Made by a program: the position numbers and the translations under genes | Part shown: piece after piece, positions 5,297 through 7,111 of the stretch | How the letters are laid out: each line of letters starts with the position of its first letter | How positions within the stretch are numbered: the first letter of the stretch is position 1 | The notes under the pieces: model-generated | What the model saw: the letters and a program-made list of their open reading frames with translations, nothing else | What the model was told of the DNA's origin: nothing | Database searches by the model: none | NCBI GenBank assembly: GCA_937928335.1 | Contig: CALFWN010000164.1 | Location: forward strand, 1-7,111 | Direction: 5' to 3' | Length of the DNA: 7,111 bases | DNA from: an uncultured Litoreibacter sp. | GTDB lineage: Bacteria; Pseudomonadota; Alphaproteobacteria; Rhodobacterales; Rhodobacteraceae

Positions 5297-6355
5297 CTAT
5301 CTCATCCAAAGCTTGGCGCGTTTGAGCTGATTGCGGATCGCCTGCTCCCGGCGGGGCAGGTTCTGGCGGTCAAACATCTCGCGGGCCTTGTGACCCTTGC
5401 CCTGATAGATGATCCGTTTCATCGGGTCATATTGCTTGAGCACTTTCTTGATCCGGTTCGGCGCGGAGATCTGTTCCAACAGCTCGACTACGGTGTCACT
5501 TTCGCGGGCGTAAAGCAGGGGCAGTGTGCGGTAATGGCAAGTGACCTCGTGGTCAATCAGATCGCTGACCTCTGGCTGACGGCCGCCGCCCAGCCCGTGG
5601 ATAACGAGCGGCAGGGCAACCTGATCCAGCCAGGGCGTCATGGTCTGGCAGATCAACGCGTCGGGTGGGGCGTCACGGATTTCCCTGGCGTATTCCAGAA
5701 ACCGGTCGCCAAACTCCCTGGGGTTGGCGTGGTAGAAAAAGCCCGCGTTGAAATACAGGTAGCGCTGCCAATACTCGTCGGGTTGGCTCAGATCGAGCGT
5801 GGTTTCAAACTCCAGTCCAAACCGGTCATAGAGCGACTTCCAGATCTCGGTATATCCGGGGCCGTAGAGCGAGATTTCGGGCCAGGTCGCCTTGCGTTTC
5901 ATCGAGGCCGAGGGGCGGTTGAAATCGAACGGCACCTGCGCCAGATCGCCGGTGATCAGCGTGTCAGTGTCAAGAAACACGAATGGCACATCCTCAGGCA
6001 TCTGGGACAAGGCTTCGATCTTGTTGCCGTAAGGATATTTCTCCCCGAAGATTTTGTTTTCAAAAGGAATAATCTCTGCACCAAGCTGGCTCAGGCAGGC
6101 CAGAACGTCGGCATTGCGCACTTGAGGATTGGTGGTCCAGCAGTCATTCATCTGCGGCTCGGCCAGCAGCAGGCGGCCCTTGAAGTCGGGGTTGGTGTAT
6201 CTGAGCGAGGCTGCGAGCAGGATCGCCTCATATTGAAGACGTCCGGCCTGTAGCACTGCCACGATATTGTAGTCGTGGCTTCGTAGAACCTGCGGTTGTG
6301 CCGCGGCTTTTCGGGGTGGTTTGGCCTTTGTGGTGCTCTGTGTCTTCCGGGCCAT
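5297..6355 (-). CDS. Putative glycosyltransferase (DxD motif)
   Basis: This 352-residue cytosolic protein starts with a Lys/Ala/Pro-rich basic tail (1-25) that is probably disordered. The segment that follows reads like a nucleotide-sugar transferase of the GT-A kind: a first strand YNIVAVLQAG (29-38), a helix with ILLAASLRYTNP (45-56), strand RLLLAEP (61-67), the YPYGNKIEAL helix (107-116), and then VPFVFLDTDTLITGDL (123-138) with Asp129-Thr-Asp131 as the metal-binding DxD. The C-terminal tail is strongly basic. No signal peptide or membrane helix is seen. I chose the ATG at 6355 because AGAAGG lies 5 bp ahead of it; upstream in-frame ATGs at 6463 and 6538 lack a ribosome site and the longer one would overlap the divergent gene. 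Donor and acceptor are unknown. The family match is by motif and fold pattern only, so a generic conserved protein is an alternative. Confidence 0.6.
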   Translation of the reverse strand: MARKTQSTTKAKPPRKAAAQPQVLRSHDYNIVAVLQAGRLQYEAILLAASLRYTNPDFKGRLLLAEPQMNDCWTTNPQVRNADVLACLSQLGAEIIPFENKIFGEKYPYGNKIEALSQMPEDVPFVFLDTDTLITGDLAQVPFDFNRPSASMKRKATWPEISLYGPGYTEIWKSLYDRFGLEFETTLDLSQPDEYWQRYLYFNAGFFYHANPREFGDRFLEYAREIRDAPPDALICQTMTPWLDQVALPLVIHGLGGGRQPEVSDLIDHEVTCHYRTLPLLYARESDTVVELLEQISAPNRIKKVLKQYDPMKRIIYQGKGHKAREMFDRQNLPRREQAIRNQLKRAKLWMR

Positions 6356-6492
6356 CTCAGCCTTCTTGTGTTTTGCCAGAGAATAGAAGGTTTGCGCAGT
6401 GACGGAACCCCAAAGAGGGCATAGCTCGCAAAAAGACTTCACCCGTGGTTGCAGGACCGCCATACTGGCATGGTCCCTATTGAGGTTGCCCC

Positions 6493-6915
6493 ATGCGTCT
6501 GTTTCGTTTGCTTCTTTTACCCGCGTTGATCTCGCCATTTGTGGCCACAGCCAGCATTGCCCAGGATTTTACAACATCGGCCGGGGTGAAACCGATCCTT
6601 GAGCTGATCCGCCCTCAATGGGTGGCCATCCGTCCCTTTGACGGCAAGGACCATCTGTATTTCACAACGCTGCTGGTCTATCGCTGCGGGATCGAGAGGA
6701 TCAGTTTTGCCTATAATGGCGGTGAGTTCCAGCCGCTTGATCACGAGCCCTGCTACCGGGGTGAGGCCGATCCAAGCGCCTTGAAGGTCGAGACACATCT
6801 GCCTTATGTCGTCGCCCCGCTGGAGGGGTTGCAGAGCGTCGATATTCGGCTTGAGTTTGATGATGGCTCTGTGTTGGCGCAAAGCTATGGTCGCGCAGAG
6901 ATACAGATCAACTAA
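6493..6915 (+). CDS. Small secreted protein of unknown function
   Basis: I do not recognise a named family for this 140-residue protein. It has a clear Sec signal peptide: Arg at 2 and 5, a Leu/Pro-rich core to about residue 19, and probable cleavage after SIA at residue 23. The mature part of about 117 residues is strand-rich, with only two cysteines, Cys65 (YRCGIERI) and Cys87 (EPCYRGE), spaced for a disulfide bond in the periplasm. TGAGGT (6481-6486) is a suitable Shine-Dalgarno 6 bp ahead of the ATG. It is transcribed divergently from the glycosyltransferase-like gene with 137 bp between them, where I could not identify convincing promoters. No clear terminator follows. Codon use and GC content look like the neighbours, so it appears native. 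Confidence 0.78.
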   Translation: MRLFRLLLLPALISPFVATASIAQDFTTSAGVKPILELIRPQWVAIRPFDGKDHLYFTTLLVYRCGIERISFAYNGGEFQPLDHEPCYRGEADPSALKVETHLPYVVAPLEGLQSVDIRLEFDDGSVLAQSYGRAEIQIN

Positions 6916-6979
6916 TAGACCGCAGCGATTTGCCTGCCGTGCAACAGGGCTGCTGGATGCGTTGAGTGAAAAAGGGGGA

Positions 6980-7042
6980 TGGTGGACCCTAGCGGGATCG
7001 AACCGCTGACCTCCTGCATGCCATGCAGGCGCTCTCCCAGCT
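6980..7042 (-). other. Candidate attachment-site remnant (3' 63 nt of tRNA-Ala)
   Basis: Tyrosine recombinases commonly integrate into the 3' portion of tRNA genes and leave a duplicated 3' fragment at the far junction. Here exactly the 3' 63 nt of tRNA-Ala, including CCA, are well preserved, while similarity ends abruptly at D-loop position 14. Because the fragment points left, chromosomal DNA would lie to its left and the inserted element to its right, beyond the window. No integrase or second att copy is visible here, so this remains inference. Confidence 0.35.
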
Positions 7043-7055
7043 GCCAACAGGTATT
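6980..7055 (-). tRNA. tRNA-Ala(GGC)-like gene with degenerate 5' end (probable pseudo-tRNA)
   Basis: Reading the minus strand, positions 14-76 of a tRNA are intact: AGCTGGGA D-loop, GAGC, an anticodon arm CCTGC/GCAGG around loop ATGGCAT with anticodon GGC (alanine), T-arm AGCGG/CCGCT around TTCGATC, acceptor 3' strand AGGGTCC, discriminator A and encoded CCA (plus 6980-6982). The first 13 bases do not fit. A working gene would need about GGACCCT for the acceptor and GCTC for the D-stem, but the sequence reads AATACCTGTTGGC. Only three of seven acceptor pairs and one of four D-stem pairs can form. It is therefore unlikely to yield a functional tRNA and is best read as a 3' tRNA remnant, such as one left by integration of a mobile element. 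No other tRNA is seen in the window. Confidence 0.6.
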
Positions 7056-7111
7056 GGACTCCATCCCAGTGACTTTTAGTGAAGATCAGAACTTCACATC
7101 AGCACTGGATT

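Noticed and set aside
5216..6253. A 345-codon open frame on the plus strand opposite the glycosyltransferase-like gene
   Set aside because: It is antisense to a gene with a DxD motif, a good ribosome site and a proper terminator. Its translation has no recognisable domain, and long antisense frames are common in GC-rich DNA.
6356..6538. N-terminal extension of the glycosyltransferase-like gene to 6463 or 6538
   Set aside because: Neither upstream ATG has a Shine-Dalgarno, and the 6538 start would overlap the divergent secreted-protein gene. The ATG at 6355 has AGAAGG at good spacing.
6916..6979. GCAGC/GCTGC inverted repeat after the small secreted-protein gene as a terminator
   Set aside because: The loop is large, the nested CCTG/CAGG stem needs an asymmetric bulge, and no T-run follows.
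7079..7097. GTGAAG/CTTCAC hairpin near the right edge
   Set aside because: A six-pair stem without a T-run on either strand; it cannot be told from chance.
1..7111. CRISPR arrays, insertion sequences, transposases or integrases
   Set aside because: No regularly spaced direct repeats, terminal inverted repeats, or recombinase-like coding sequence were seen anywhere in the window.

Overview
The window looks like chromosomal DNA from an alphaproteobacterium, most likely a member of the Rhodobacteraceae/Roseobacter group. The reasons are the high GC content, tight operon packing, GC-rich codon use, several Tat signal peptides, and the close resemblance of the gene products to families common in that group. 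This placement is by recognition only; no database search was run.

Layout, left to right. (1) Positions 1-205 hold the 3' end of a plus-strand enolase-superfamily (mandelate racemase/muconate lactonizing enzyme type) gene. (2) A gap at 206-393 contains a hairpin followed by a T-run, plus a tiny ORF with a good Shine-Dalgarno. (3) Positions 394-1513 hold two plus-strand genes 19 bp apart: a Tat-exported protein with an intradiol-dioxygenase-like fold, and a six-helix ferric-reductase-like membrane protein with two His-x13-His pairs for heme. (4) Convergent to these, and only 2 bp away, is a five-gene minus-strand operon running from 5097 down to 1516. Its gene order is a His-rich ZrgA-family (DUF2796) periplasmic protein, a LolD/MacB-type ABC ATPase, an FtsX/MacB-type permease, and two tandem DUF3299 proteins. 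Genes overlap by 4 and 7 nt or are separated by 14-15 nt, so they are almost certainly co-transcribed. (5) A minus-strand glycosyltransferase-like gene (5297-6355) ends in a strong rho-independent terminator. (6) A divergent small secreted protein lies at 6493-6915. (7) A tRNA-Ala(GGC)-like sequence on the minus strand near the right edge has an intact 3' part and a degenerate first 13 nucleotides.

How the genes may work together. The five-gene operon matches the make-up I recall for the Vibrio cholerae ZrgABCDE zinc-uptake system: a His-rich metal binder, an MacB-like ABC pair and DUF3299 partners. A role in zinc or other divalent-metal acquisition is therefore the best inference. The protein-plus-heme-membrane pair at 394-1513 resembles the general MsrP/MsrQ logic of an exported partner fed electrons by a membrane cytochrome, but the exported partner is unrelated to MsrP and lacks the usual intradiol iron tyrosines, so its activity is unknown.

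The most interesting points are the uncharacterised exported-protein/cytochrome pair, the duplicated DUF3299 genes inside a zrg-like operon, and the 5'-degenerate tRNA-Ala, which may mark the boundary of an integrated element lying to the right of the window.
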